From: VRUE01 sp035318745
GTDB taxonomy: Bacteria; Actinomycetota; Thermoleophilia; Solirubrobacterales; 70-9
Length of the DNA: 64,000 nt
Assembly: GCA_035318745.1 (NCBI GenBank)
Contig: DATHEA010000009.1
Span: 1 to 64,000, forward strand
Reading direction: 5' to 3'
This document shows, piece after piece, positions 1-7,915 of the stretch. The notes under the pieces were generated by a model. The model was given only the letters and a program-made list of their open reading frames with translations, ran no database searches and had not been told where the DNA came from. The number at the start of each line of letters is the position of its first letter. The first letter of the stretch is position 1. The position numbers were made by a program, and so were the translations under genes.

Positions 1-1
1 G

Positions 2-193
2 AAAGAGGACGTCTACGTGACCTTCACGCTGACCACCCCGGCCTGCCCGATCGGCCCTCAGGTCTCCGAGCAGATGAAGGAGTTCGTCGGCGACCTCCCC
101 GGAGTAAGCGCCGTCCACCCGAAGATGGTCTTCGACCCCCCCTGGTCCCCGGAGATGATGACCGAGGACGCCAAGTTCGCACTCGGCTTCTAG
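2..193 (+). CDS. MIP18-family (DUF59/SufT-like) Fe-S protein, 3' end
   Basis: Only the last 63 residues lie in the window; the gene starts upstream. The visible part contains TTPACPIGPQV followed by an amphipathic helix and DLPGVSAVHPKMVFDPPWSPEMM. This is the C-terminal half of MIP18/DUF59 proteins, with the conserved cysteine in the TPACP loop. Bacterial members (SufT, PaaD-like) help maturation or transfer of Fe-S clusters. The family assignment is from the sequence. A link with the SUF genes 8 kb downstream is inference only. It ends in TAG 32 bp before the next, oppositely oriented gene. Confidence 0.75.
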   Translation, partial: KEDVYVTFTLTTPACPIGPQVSEQMKEFVGDLPGVSAVHPKMVFDPPWSPEMMTEDAKFALGF

Positions 194-224
194 GCAGGCC
201 TCTCGAAGCCGACCGCCAGAATTC

Positions 225-443
225 CTATTTCGTGAGTTTTAGGTTGACGTCTTTGCCCTCGCCCTCAAGGTATGCACCCTCGAGAGAAGCGGGGGCAGCC
301 TTTGGGAGACGGATGCGAACTCGATCACCCGGATACCAATAGACCTCGACGACAGCCATCGAGCCCTCGTCGATTTCAACCTTTCCATATGCGATGTAGT
401 CGGCATGGGCTGGGGGTGACTTCTCTTTGAATCGCACTTCCAT
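225..443 (-). CDS. small conserved-looking protein, 72 aa
   Basis: I do not recognise this protein. It is 72 residues, soluble, of mixed charge, with alternating hydrophobic residues (VVEVYWYPGDRVRIRLP) that suggest a small beta-rich fold. The ATG at 443 is preceded by a textbook Shine-Dalgarno AGGAGGT at good spacing, the main reason to call it real over an overlapping 94-residue frame. It sits between two converging units and has its own plausible promoter upstream. Its base composition is visibly less GC-rich than its neighbours, as is the Fic gene 600 bp away, so recent acquisition is possible but unproven. Confidence 0.6.
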   Translation of the reverse strand: MEVRFKEKSPPAHADYIAYGKVEIDEGSMAVVEVYWYPGDRVRIRLPKAAPASLEGAYLEGEGKDVNLKLTK

Positions 444-532
444 CGATTACCTCCTATTGCTTGTTTTCCCACTGCGTTGGCGAATGGCAGATATGGATAC
501 CTGAGTGTCTGACCAAACACCAAACCGTACCC

Positions 533-561
533 AGTTAGGAATCGCTATTCGCAAAAGTCAA
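533..561 (-). promoter_or_regulatory. candidate sigma70-type promoter for the 72-aa gene
   Basis: On the minus strand TTGACT (561-556) and CTAACT (538-533) are separated by exactly 17 nt. They lie just beyond the fxsA stop codon, about 90 bp before the start at 443. The -35 is strong and the -10 is weak. Confidence 0.35.
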
Positions 562-563
562 CG

Positions 564-1046
564 TCAGCGCGGCAGCTGCGGATCGTCCTCGTCTATCTCC
601 TCGGCGGTACCGTCGAAGTCATAGGGGCGGCCGGCGGAGTCGCGCGGAGCAGTCGGGCCGCCGCGGCTGCCGCCGACGCCGACCACGACGAAATGGCGGG
701 CCGCGTAGCCACGCATCAGGCGGCGGGCGATGGCGCGGGTCGGTGGGAGCAGCAGGAGTACGCCGAAGATGTCGGTGACGAAGCCCGGGGTGAGCAGCAG
801 GGTGCCGCCGATCGCGATCATCAGGCCGTCGGCGACCTCGCGGCCCGGGAAGCGCCGCTCGGCGAGCGCCTGGTTGAAGCGCCGCCAGGCGCCGCGGCCC
901 TGGTGACGCAGCAGCAGCGAGCCGAGTACCGCGTCGGCCAGTAGCAACGCCAGGGTCGGCCAGACCCCGATCAACCCGCCGACCTGGATGATCACGTAGA
1001 GCTCGATGATCGGGACGACGATGAAGATGACTACGAGCAGGCCCAC
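564..1046 (-). CDS. fxsA: FxsA family membrane protein
   Basis: This 160-residue protein has the FxsA layout. An N-terminal hydrophobic hairpin (VIFIVVPIIELYVIIQVG, then WPTLALLLADAVLGSLLL) is followed by a basic loop (RRFPGREVADG) and a second hydrophobic pair around TLLLTPGFVTDIFGVLLLLPP, the family hallmark. The C-terminal 40 residues are polar and acidic. E. coli FxsA affects F-exclusion of phage T7; its biochemical role is unknown. The start is GTG at 1046 behind a GAGAGGAGAC ribosome site. It lies 2 nt after the Fic stop, so both are probably on one transcript. Confidence 0.85.
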   Translation of the reverse strand: MGLLVVIFIVVPIIELYVIIQVGGLIGVWPTLALLLADAVLGSLLLRHQGRGAWRRFNQALAERRFPGREVADGLMIAIGGTLLLTPGFVTDIFGVLLLLPPTRAIARRLMRGYAARHFVVVGVGGSRGGPTAPRDSAGRPYDFDGTAEEIDEDDPQLPR

Positions 1047-1048
1047 GG

Positions 1049-2182
1049 TCAGTCTCCTCTCAGGAGCGCGTAGATCTCGTCAGCTTGGTAGAGCTTGCGC
1101 CAGTTCCTGTTGGTGATCTCGCGCAGGACCCCCTGCTCCTCGAGGGTCTTGATGGTGGCGCGCGCGGTAGGCGCGCTGACTCCTAGGACGGTCTCGGCTC
1201 GCTTCGTATAGACGAGTGGATTTTCGAACAGTGCATCGATCAACGCCAACGCGTTTGCGGTCACGTGCTCGGCTTGGAGTTCCTCGCGATATCGATTGTG
1301 CAGCGCCAGGAGCCGATCCGCGAGGTCGGCGGCCTCCCGGGCCTGGGCCGAGACGCCAAACAGGAAGTAGCGGATCCAGCCATCCCAGTCGCCGTGAGTG
1401 CTGACTCGTAGCAGCTTGTCGTAGTACTCCGACCGGCTGCGCTCGAAGTACGCCGAGAGGTAGAGGAGTGGCTGGGGAAGAAGACCGCGATCCCGCAGGA
1501 AGAGGGGGATGAGCAGTCGGCCGACACGGCCGTTGCCGTCTCCGAACGGGTGGATGGCCTCGAACTGGTAGTGGAGGATTGCCGCTTGAACCAGGGGGCG
1601 CAGGGTTTCCTCATGCAGGAAGCGCGCGAGGTCGTCGAGCAGGCTGAGCATTTGTGGCACCGGGGGTGGCACGTAGGTCGCGTCTGCCCCCGTCGTCGCG
1701 CCAATGAAGTTCTGGTAGGTGCGGAACTCGCCCGGATGACGCTCCTGCCCGCGCACCCCCTTCATAAGCTGTCTGTGGAGTGTGCGGATGAGGCGCAGGC
1801 TGAGCGGAAGCTCTGAGCTAAGTCCTAGGCTGTGGGCGGCTCTGTAGTTGCGAACCTCCTGGACATCGGGCGCCTGGATCAGCTCTTGCTGCCCCAGGTC
1901 GGCTGCATATACATCTGACATCGTGGTCTGGGTACCCTCGATTCGCGAGCTGAGAACTGCCTCTCTGCTCATATAAGGCGAGATCAGGAGATCGGGATTG
2001 CGGATTTGCCTTCCGATGCCCTGCAGAACTCCCAGTTGATTTGATGCCTCGTCGAGGGCGGCGAGACAGGTTCTGGGCAAATCGACCTCGCGGGGCGCGG
2101 GCTCGGGAACGAATGCCGGGTATCCATCCGGGGCACTGACGAGCACTCCGCAGGCGTGCGTCGTGAATTGCTGGATATTCAT
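1049..2182 (-). CDS. Fic family protein with inhibitory N-terminal motif and C-terminal winged helix
   Basis: A 377-residue Fic protein. The catalytic loop HPFGDGNGRVGR is intact at residues 211-222, with the histidine that activates the target hydroxyl and the arginines that bind ATP phosphates, so AMP transfer is likely. The N-terminal domain carries SSRIEG (78-83), matching the (S/T)xxxE(G/N) inhibitory motif of class II Fic enzymes, whose glutamate blocks productive ATP binding. The last ~70 residues resemble a winged helix (VLGVSAPTARATIKTLEEQGVL), suggesting DNA binding and autoregulation. No strong ribosome site precedes the ATG. Instead a palindromic motif sits 2 bp upstream. fxsA follows closely. 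Confidence 0.9.
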   Translation of the reverse strand: MNIQQFTTHACGVLVSAPDGYPAFVPEPAPREVDLPRTCLAALDEASNQLGVLQGIGRQIRNPDLLISPYMSREAVLSSRIEGTQTTMSDVYAADLGQQELIQAPDVQEVRNYRAAHSLGLSSELPLSLRLIRTLHRQLMKGVRGQERHPGEFRTYQNFIGATTGADATYVPPPVPQMLSLLDDLARFLHEETLRPLVQAAILHYQFEAIHPFGDGNGRVGRLLIPLFLRDRGLLPQPLLYLSAYFERSRSEYYDKLLRVSTHGDWDGWIRYFLFGVSAQAREAADLADRLLALHNRYREELQAEHVTANALALIDALFENPLVYTKRAETVLGVSAPTARATIKTLEEQGVLREITNRNWRKLYQADEIYALLRGD

Positions 2183-2183
2183 T

Positions 2184-2247
2184 GCTTTGAAAGATATCGC
2201 GATTTACTTTCAAAGCGTTGCTGAGACCGTCAGCACGCTTTCAAAGC
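2184..2247 (-). promoter_or_regulatory. triple palindromic operator CTTTSAAAG upstream of fic
   Basis: Three copies of the 9-bp palindrome CTTT(G/C)AAAG lie at 2185-2193, 2207-2215 and 2238-2246, with flanking GC on at least one side of each. Centres are 22 and 31 bp apart, near two and three helical turns, so all face the same side of DNA. The first copy begins 3 bp before the fic start codon. This is a strong candidate site for autoregulation by the Fic protein's winged helix. Confidence 0.6.
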
Positions 2248-2282
2248 TCGTTGAACGTGCCCCAATCTCTGCTGGGGCGCGT

Positions 2283-3698
2283 TCAGGCGGGAGCGGCGGC
2301 GGCTGCCGCGGCCTCCTCCAGCTCCGCCAGCGATTCGTCGATACCGTCGGCGATCGTTTCGACGTCCTCCATCGAGTCGTAGTCGGCGAGGAGGCCGAAG
2401 CAGACGCGGCCGTTGTAGCTCATGATCGCGATCGCCATCGCGTGGTTCTGGGGCAGGAAGGCGACCGGGAAGACCTCTTCCAGCTGACGCCCCAGCACGT
2501 AGAGGGGCATCTGCGGGCCGGGCACGTTGGTGACGATCAGGTTGAAAAGCCGGGTCGAGAAGTTGATCCGGGCCGCCTGCGCGAGCAGGGTCGGCGGGGC
2601 GAAGTCGTTGAAGCGGGAGATCACTTCGGCGCCGAGCGCCTGCTTGGAGCGCTTTACCCCCGCCATCTGCTCGCTGACGACCCGCAGGCGGCGCGCCGGG
2701 TCCTCGACGTAGACCGGCAGCGGCCCGCGCATCGCCGCGAGTTTGTTGCCCAGTTCGCCGCGCTCGTCGGCGGCGCGGATCGAGACCGGCACCAGGGCGC
2801 GCAGCTCGAGGCCCTCGGTGCGGATGCCGCGAGTGTGCAGCCATTTTCGCAGCGCCCCGGTGACCACGGCCAGCACGACGTCGTTGACCGTCCCGCCCAG
2901 CGTGTCCTTGATCCGTTTGAAGGTTGCCAGCTCCGAGCGCGTCCAGGTGAAGCGGCGGTGCGGCCCGATCTCGCGGTTGAGCGGCACGTCGGGAGCGGGG
3001 TCGGCGAAGGCGCCGGCGACCTCGCTGACACCCTCCAGCGCCTCGACCAGCCGCCGCGCGGCGCTCTCGGGATGGCGCACGACATCCACCGCGCGCTCGG
3101 CGAGCTTCAGCGGGGCAACGGCCAGCTCGGTGGCGCCGCGGGCGATCAGGTCGGTGGTGCTCGGCGAGGCCTGGGGCCGCCAGCCGTCCTCGACCGGGGC
3201 CGGCTCGGGTATCGGCTCGAGGTCGAAGAGCACGGTCCCGATGTCGACCCCGGCGATCCCGTCGACGGCGGCGTGATGGGTCTTGGTCAGCAGGGCGAAG
3301 CGGTCGCGCTCCAGCCCCTGCACCAGCCACATCTCCCAGAGCGGCTTGGAGCGGTCGAGCTGCTGTGAGAAGACGCGGGCGGCAAGCCGTTTCAGCTGCG
3401 CCTCCCCGCCCGGCTCCGGCAGCGCCGTGTGGCGAATGTGGTAGCTGAGGTTGAAGTTGACGTCATCGGCCCAGAGCGGCCGCCCGGCCTCCAGCGGCGG
3501 CACGACGAGGCGCTGGCGAAAGCGGGGAATCTGGTCCAGCTTGCCGCGCACGTGCTCGACCAGATCGACGTAGCGTGGGGGCGGGCCCTCGAAGATCAGG
3601 ATGCCGCCGATGTGCATGTGGCTCGACGAGCTCTCGTTGGTCAGGAACGAGGCGTCGGTCGAGCTGAGGCGCTCGAGGTGGTCTCCGGCGGTTTTCAT
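2283..3698 (-). CDS. wax ester synthase / diacylglycerol acyltransferase (WS/DGAT)
   Basis: At 471 residues it has the usual length of bacterial WS/DGAT enzymes. The catalytic motif HHxxxDG is present as HHAAVDG (141-147). The N-terminus LSSTDASFLTNESSSSHMHIGG and the C-terminal VTNVPGPQMPLYVLGRQL are family signatures. These enzymes join acyl-CoA to fatty alcohols or diacylglycerol, making storage wax esters or triacylglycerol at the inner membrane. The C-terminus is alanine/glutamate rich. It is transcribed alone and divergently from ispH, 80 bp away. Confidence 0.93.
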   Translation of the reverse strand: MKTAGDHLERLSSTDASFLTNESSSSHMHIGGILIFEGPPPRYVDLVEHVRGKLDQIPRFRQRLVVPPLEAGRPLWADDVNFNLSYHIRHTALPEPGGEAQLKRLAARVFSQQLDRSKPLWEMWLVQGLERDRFALLTKTHHAAVDGIAGVDIGTVLFDLEPIPEPAPVEDGWRPQASPSTTDLIARGATELAVAPLKLAERAVDVVRHPESAARRLVEALEGVSEVAGAFADPAPDVPLNREIGPHRRFTWTRSELATFKRIKDTLGGTVNDVVLAVVTGALRKWLHTRGIRTEGLELRALVPVSIRAADERGELGNKLAAMRGPLPVYVEDPARRLRVVSEQMAGVKRSKQALGAEVISRFNDFAPPTLLAQAARINFSTRLFNLIVTNVPGPQMPLYVLGRQLEEVFPVAFLPQNHAMAIAIMSYNGRVCFGLLADYDSMEDVETIADGIDESLAELEEAAAAAAAPA

Positions 3699-3766
3699 CC
3701 TGCAAGGCTAGCTGCGACGCCTCCCCGGTCCAAGCCCGGTAGGGCCAGCCGCAAGGCCGCCACCGG

Positions 3767-3772
3767 TACCCT
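3767..3772 (+). promoter_or_regulatory. -10-like hexamer of a leaderless ispH promoter
   Basis: TACCCT lies 6 nt before the ispH ATG, and there is no ribosome-binding site in between. This geometry places the transcription start at the start codon. No clear -35 is visible. Confidence 0.35.
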
Positions 3773-3778
3773 GGGGCC

Positions 3779-4744
3779 ATGCCAACCACCGCAAGCGCGG
3801 CGCCCAAGCGCGTCCTGCTCGCCGCCCCGCGCGGCTACTGCGCCGGCGTCGATCGCGCCGTGCAGACGGTCGAGCGCGCGCTCGAGCTTTACGGTGCCCC
3901 CGTCTACGTGCGCAAGGAGATCGTCCACAACAAGCACGTGGTCGAGGAACTCTCCGAGCGTGGCGCAATCTTCGTCGAGGAGGAGACCGAGGTCCCCGAG
4001 GGCGAGATGGTCGTCTTCTCCGCCCACGGCGTCGCCCCGGCGGTGCACGAGAACGCCGCCGCGCGCCGGCTGCGCACGATCGACGCCACCTGCCCCCTCG
4101 TCACCAAGGTCCATGTCGAGGCGCGCCGCTTCGCCGCTGACGGCTACACGATCGTGATGATCGGCCACGAGGGGCACGAGGAGGTCGAAGGAACCACCGG
4201 CGAGGCGCCGGACAGCATCGTCCTCGTGCAGACGGTCGAGGAGGTCGCCGACCTCGAGGTTCCCGACCCCGAGCGAGTTGCCTTCATCACCCAGACGACC
4301 CTCTCGGTCGACGAGACCGGTGAGATCATCGCTGCCTTGCGATCCAAGTTTCCGGCGATCGTCAGCTCCAAAACCGACGACATCTGTTACGCGACCACCA
4401 ACCGGCAGATCGCCGTCAAGCAGCTCGCGCGCGAGTGCGAGCTGGTGCTGGTGATCGGCTCGACCAACTCCTCCAACTCCAACCGCCTGGTCGAGGTGGC
4501 GCGCGAGCACGGTGCCGCCTCACACCTGATCGACAACCACACGCAGGTGCAAGAGGAGTGGCTCGACGGGGTCGAGACCGTTGGCATCACCTCAGGGGCA
4601 AGCGCCCCCGAGGAGCTGGTGGCAAGCCTAGTCGAGCTCTTCCGCGAGCGCGGCGCCGAGGACGTCTCCGAGCTGCGCACCGTCCACGAGGACGTGCGCT
4701 TCATGCTGCCCAAGAAGATTCGCGAAGCTGTCGCGTCCGCTTGA
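3779..4744 (+). CDS. ispH: 4-hydroxy-3-methylbut-2-enyl diphosphate reductase
   Basis: IspH (LytB), the last enzyme of the MEP pathway, reduces HMBPP to IPP and DMAPP using a [4Fe-4S] cluster. The 321-residue length is typical. The three cluster cysteines are present: C21 in RGYCAGVDRA, C105 in DATCPLVTKVH and C203 in DDICYATTNRQ. Substrate-binding histidines (IVHNKH, SAHGVAP, GHEGHEE) are also visible. Start at 3779 is the only ATG near the conserved N-terminus, and transcription may be leaderless. It converges with the thioredoxin-fold gene. Confidence 0.97.
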   Translation: MPTTASAAPKRVLLAAPRGYCAGVDRAVQTVERALELYGAPVYVRKEIVHNKHVVEELSERGAIFVEEETEVPEGEMVVFSAHGVAPAVHENAAARRLRTIDATCPLVTKVHVEARRFAADGYTIVMIGHEGHEEVEGTTGEAPDSIVLVQTVEEVADLEVPDPERVAFITQTTLSVDETGEIIAALRSKFPAIVSSKTDDICYATTNRQIAVKQLARECELVLVIGSTNSSNSNRLVEVAREHGAASHLIDNHTQVQEEWLDGVETVGITSGASAPEELVASLVELFRERGAEDVSELRTVHEDVRFMLPKKIREAVASA

Positions 4745-4755
4745 TGAAGCTTTTT

Positions 4756-4772
4756 ACCCCCTATAGGGGGGT
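4756..4772. terminator. GC-rich palindrome between convergent genes
   Basis: ACCCCCTATAGGGGGGT forms a 6-bp GC stem with a TATA loop, between the ends of ispH (4744) and the minus-strand gene (4772). The T-run (4751-4755) lies on the plus strand before the hairpin, so it is not a canonical U-tailed terminator for either gene. The core CCCCTATAGGGG recurs upstream of htpX and resembles CsoR/CstR-type operators, an alternative reading. Confidence 0.4.
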
Positions 4773-5605
4773 CAACCCTGCACTGAAGGTACGCCCGCGG
4801 AGAAGCTGAGGGACCAGACGCGTAGGCCTGGGGAGGGGCGCAACTGGAGGTGGTGGCGCTCGTGGGCTGGGTGCTCGGTCAGGGTGTAGAGCGCTGGTCC
4901 GTCGATCTCCATTGACCCGGTGGTCTCGCCGTCGACCGCAAGGGTGATCGTGCCCGTGCCCTCGACCGTCGCATAGGCGCCGCCCGCCTCGTAGTCGGTT
5001 TCCAGCTCCTCGCCGTCCTCGCTCGCGATCCAGGGCTGCTCCCAGGAGTCGCTGGGGAAGATCTCGGGGGTGGGGGGGATCACCTTGGCATCGGAGGAAT
5101 CGGTCGGCCGTAGGGGGTCCATCGGCTCGGGTAGAGGGCGCAGCGCGTCCTGCTCGCGCAGCTCGACCTGGATCGCTTCCTCGGTCGCTCGGTATTCGCC
5201 CTCGCCGAAGTGGACCCAGGCGAGTGCGCCGCCGAGCTTCCAGAGGAAGAGGCTGGGCCAGCCCTCGCAGCCGTAGGCGTGCCAGAGGCGGCGATCGGCG
5301 TCGATCGCGACCGGGAACTCGACTCCTAGTCGCTCGAGCCCGGCGGCAACTGTGCCGCGCTCGGCCCCAAAGGGGAAGCGGTGTGCCTGCACGCCTATCG
5401 TCGTCAGGCCATGCGATTCGTAGCGCCGTGCCCACTCGCATACGTAGGGAAGCGTGCGCACGCTATTGAGCTGGGCGAAGTCGAAGAAGTGGACGAGGAC
5501 CGGCCCCCCGGCGGTCGCGACCGGCATCGAGCGCGGCGACTCGCCTATCCACTCGATCTCCTCGGGCAGGTCGGGCGCAGCGATGTTGTCTCGTTCAGGA
5601 CGCAT
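4772..5605 (-). CDS. thioredoxin-fold protein lacking CxxC, with beta-sandwich C-terminus (DipZ/TlpA-like)
   Basis: 277 residues. The first ~150 match the redoxin fold of TlpA/DipZ proteins: GGPVLVHFFDFAQLNS, then GLTTIGVQAHRFPF, FPVAIDADRRLWHAYGCEGWPSLFLW and GEGEYRATEEAIQVELRE. The usual WCxxC is replaced by FAQLNSVRT, so dithiol chemistry at that site is not possible. Residues ~170-277 look like the carbohydrate-binding-type module at the C-terminus of mycobacterial DipZ, ending in beta strands (LRVWSLSFSAGV). No signal peptide or membrane segment is visible. It is convergent with ispH and stands alone. A non-redox binding or scaffold role is inference. Confidence 0.75.
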   Translation of the reverse strand: MRPERDNIAAPDLPEEIEWIGESPRSMPVATAGGPVLVHFFDFAQLNSVRTLPYVCEWARRYESHGLTTIGVQAHRFPFGAERGTVAAGLERLGVEFPVAIDADRRLWHAYGCEGWPSLFLWKLGGALAWVHFGEGEYRATEEAIQVELREQDALRPLPEPMDPLRPTDSSDAKVIPPTPEIFPSDSWEQPWIASEDGEELETDYEAGGAYATVEGTGTITLAVDGETTGSMEIDGPALYTLTEHPAHERHHLQLRPSPGLRVWSLSFSAGVPSVQG

Positions 5606-5645
5606 TTAGAAAGCCGCAAGTTATCTGCGCTAGCTTCCCCGGGCG

Positions 5646-5888
5646 ATGATCGAGTTCGCGATTGCGGCTGTCCCGCTTCTGCTGCTGCTTGTCGCGCTGC
5701 TGCTCGGGCGCTACCCGGGCTGCGAGGCGGCGATGCGGCTCGCCGAGCGGATCGCCTCGCGGACCAGGCATGGAGCCACAACGACGAGCAACTCATGCCG
5801 GCCGCAACCGCCGGCTTCGCGCGCCGCCCACGGCGGCCTCTTGATCGCTCTCAGCCTCGCTCAGCGCCCGCCTCCTCTCGCCGCCTAG
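5646..5888 (+). CDS. small one-helix membrane protein with GRYPGCE motif
   Basis: An 80-residue protein: an N-terminal hydrophobic helix (FAIAAVPLLLLLVALLLG), then GRYPGCEAAMRLAERIASR, a low-complexity linker and a C-terminal GGLLIALSLAQRPPP. A leucine-rich helix followed by GRYPG and a proline-ended tail recalls small membrane proteins next to cupredoxin genes in related bacteria; that is memory, not a search. It lies 94 bp before the cupredoxin gene on the same strand, so membership in one unit with the next two genes is likely. No clear ribosome site. Function unknown. Confidence 0.5.
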   Translation: MIEFAIAAVPLLLLLVALLLGRYPGCEAAMRLAERIASRTRHGATTTSNSCRPQPPASRAAHGGLLIALSLAQRPPPLAA

Positions 5889-5982
5889 GCAGTCAAGGCA
5901 GCGATATCGGCCCGTGTCCCTGGGTGGCCATGGGCGCACCCGGCGTGGCCGGATACCCACGCCATCGGCGAAGGAGCGAGCA

Positions 5983-6354
5983 ATGAACTCGAATACTGCA
6001 AGAGCGGCGGTCGGCGCCGTGGTCGTCGTCGTGGCGATCGTCCTGTTGATCGTCTTGAAGAGCGGCGGCAGCGACACCAACGCGACGACCAAGGGCGTCA
6101 CCACGATCGTGATCAAGAACGGCGAACCGGTCGGCGGAATCGCGCAGCTGACCTACAACAAGGGAGAAGAGGTCCGCTTCAAGGTGGACTCCGACGTCAG
6201 CGACGAGGTCCACATGCACGGCTACGACATCATGAAGGACGTCAAAGCGGGTGGGTCGGTCAACTTCGACTTCCCGGCCACGATCGAAGGCGTCTTCGAG
6301 GCGGAGCTGGAGGGTCGCAAAGAGCAGATCCTCGAACTCACGGTGAACCCGTGA
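5983..6354 (+). CDS. membrane-anchored cupredoxin-like protein
   Basis: The ATG at 5983 was chosen because AAGGAG lies 6 nt upstream; an earlier in-frame start at 5914 has no such site. The 123-residue product has an N-terminal membrane anchor (VGAVVVVVAIVLLIVL) and a cupredoxin-type beta-sandwich: YNKGEEVRFKVDSDVSDEVHMHGYDIMKDVKAGGSVNFDF, ending GVFEAELEGRKEQILELTVNP. HMHGYD supplies possible metal ligands, but the late C/H/M ligand set of blue-copper proteins is not visible. A full type I copper site is therefore doubtful. Its stop overlaps the next gene's GTG. Confidence 0.75.
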   Translation: MNSNTARAAVGAVVVVVAIVLLIVLKSGGSDTNATTKGVTTIVIKNGEPVGGIAQLTYNKGEEVRFKVDSDVSDEVHMHGYDIMKDVKAGGSVNFDFPATIEGVFEAELEGRKEQILELTVNP

Positions 6355-7748
6355 GCTCCCTGCTGCCGATCGCCCACGCGCTCGTCGCGCGCAAAGATCT
6401 GCCTGTCCCGGCATGGCTGTTCGCCTGGGGGGCGTCGATCGTCCTGATCGTCTCCTTCTTCGCACTGTCGGTCGGCTGGCGCACGCCCCGCTTCGAGAAG
6501 GACCGCTGGCGTCCTCTCGCGGCGGGGCTATCGCGGGCCCTGATCGCCCTGCCGGCGCAGATCTTCTACGGGGCGTTAGGGGTCTTCCTGCCCGGGCTGG
6601 CGATCTACGCCGGCCTGCGCGGGACCGAAGCACCCGACCGCAACTTCGCCCTCACCTTCCTCTACGTCACCACCTGGCTCGGCTTCCCGTTGTTCAGCAT
6701 CTTCCTCGGCGATGTCTTCCGTCCCTTCAACCCCTGGCGGGCGGTCGGGCGGGTGGTGGGAGGGGGGTTCAGGGCGTTGGCAGGCCAGCGCCCGGCCCAC
6801 CTGAGATATCCGGAGAGATTGGGGCGCTGGCCTGCCGCGATCGGCCTGCTCGCGGTCGTCTGGCTGGAGATCGTCTATGGCGCCAGCGGCGGGGTGGCGG
6901 TGGGGCTGGAACCTCACGTCGCGGCCGTTGCCGCCCTCGTCTACACCGGCTACACGCTGACGATGATGGCTCTGTTCGGGGTCGAGCAGTGGTGCCGCAC
7001 GGGGGAGGTCTTCTCGGTCTACTTCGGCATGTTCGGCAAGCTCGGCTGCTTCGGGGTGAAGGATGGGCGGCTCGGTGTGCGCCGTCCGCTCTCCGCCGCC
7101 ACCAAGTGGGCGACCGTGCCGGGTTCGGCCGCCGTGGTGGTCGCCTCGATCGCGAGCACCAGCTTCGACGGCGCCCAGGAGGGGGCGTTCAAAGGTGCGC
7201 TCGAAAGCACCTTCAACCGCCTGGTCGACGCCGGTGTCGGCCTGACCTCGGCCCTGCGGCTCACCGACACCCTCTTCATGGTGCTCTGCTTCTTCGGGGT
7301 AGCTCTCGTCTACCTGATCGGCGTGCGGGGGATGGCCGGTGTCCCGGGCGCCCCTTCGTTCAAGAAGCTGCGCACCGGCTTTGCCCACACCCTGATTCCG
7401 ATCGCCTTCGCCTACCTGGTCGCCCACTACTTCAGCCTCTTTGTCTTCCAGGAGCAGGCCCAGTTCACCTACTTGCTCTCCGATCCGCTGGGGACCGGCA
7501 CCACCGACATCTTTGGAACGGCGTCATCGGGCATCGATTTCCGCCTGCTCGGCGCCAACGCGATTTGGTACGTCCAGGTCGGCGCCCTCGTGGTCGGGCA
7601 CGTAATCGGGCTCACCCTCGCCCACGACCGTGCCACCGCCTATTGGGGCGATTATCGTCAGGCAACCCGCTCGCAGTACTGGATGCTTGCGGTGATGGTG
7701 GCCTTCACCTGCTTTGGCCTCTATCTGCTCTCGGTTGCCAATGCATGA
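6351..7748 (+). CDS. polytopic membrane protein, about 10 helices (possibly 'fenitrothion hydrolase' family)
   Basis: The start is GTG at 6351, sharing GTGA with the cupredoxin stop, so the two are translationally coupled. The 465-residue product has about ten hydrophobic segments, for example LFAWGASIVLIVSFFALSVGW, TLFMVLCFFGVALVYLIGV and YWMLAVMVAFTCFGLYLLSV. Histidines lie in the membrane near AYLVAHYFSLFVF and VVGHVIGLTLAHDRA. I recall similar actinobacterial proteins named 'fenitrothion hydrolase' after a Burkholderia membrane protein; I cannot test this. Pairing with a cupredoxin suggests a metal- or redox-related membrane role, which is inference. Confidence 0.7.
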   Translation: MSSLLPIAHALVARKDLPVPAWLFAWGASIVLIVSFFALSVGWRTPRFEKDRWRPLAAGLSRALIALPAQIFYGALGVFLPGLAIYAGLRGTEAPDRNFALTFLYVTTWLGFPLFSIFLGDVFRPFNPWRAVGRVVGGGFRALAGQRPAHLRYPERLGRWPAAIGLLAVVWLEIVYGASGGVAVGLEPHVAAVAALVYTGYTLTMMALFGVEQWCRTGEVFSVYFGMFGKLGCFGVKDGRLGVRRPLSAATKWATVPGSAAVVVASIASTSFDGAQEGAFKGALESTFNRLVDAGVGLTSALRLTDTLFMVLCFFGVALVYLIGVRGMAGVPGAPSFKKLRTGFAHTLIPIAFAYLVAHYFSLFVFQEQAQFTYLLSDPLGTGTTDIFGTASSGIDFRLLGANAIWYVQVGALVVGHVIGLTLAHDRATAYWGDYRQATRSQYWMLAVMVAFTCFGLYLLSVANA

Positions 7749-7862
7749 GACCGCGTTTTACGGGTAAATGTGGAATGTGCCGCCCCGGTTGATCGGCTTT
7801 CTACCGATGGCGCCGAGCGGCCAGGGTGTTTGACTGGAATTGAGGTTGCGAGGTGCAGATTT

Positions 7863-7901
7863 CCTCCCATAAACAAGAAGTCTCCCTCCCATAAACAAGA
7901 A
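7863..7901. repeat. two direct copies of a 17-bp A-rich repeat
   Basis: CCTCCCATAAACAAGAA occurs at 7863-7879 and 7885-7901, a period of 22 bp (two helical turns), in the 236-bp gap between convergent genes. The gap is less GC-rich than its surroundings. The reading frames across it look non-coding. Two copies are too few for a CRISPR. Confidence 0.7.
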
Positions 7902-7915
7902 CAAGAAGCAAGCAT

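Noticed and set aside
239..523. A 94-codon frame overlapping the 72-aa gene
   Set aside because: The 72-aa frame has a strong Shine-Dalgarno at its ATG; the longer frame runs through promoter sequence and lacks one.
2163..3368. A 401-codon open frame on the plus strand opposite the WS/DGAT gene
   Set aside because: It lies antisense to a gene with clear catalytic motifs, and its product is a low-complexity Arg/Gly/Val-rich chain typical of frames in GC-rich DNA.
7863..7901. CRISPR array
   Set aside because: Only two copies with a 5-bp spacer; no cas genes in the window.
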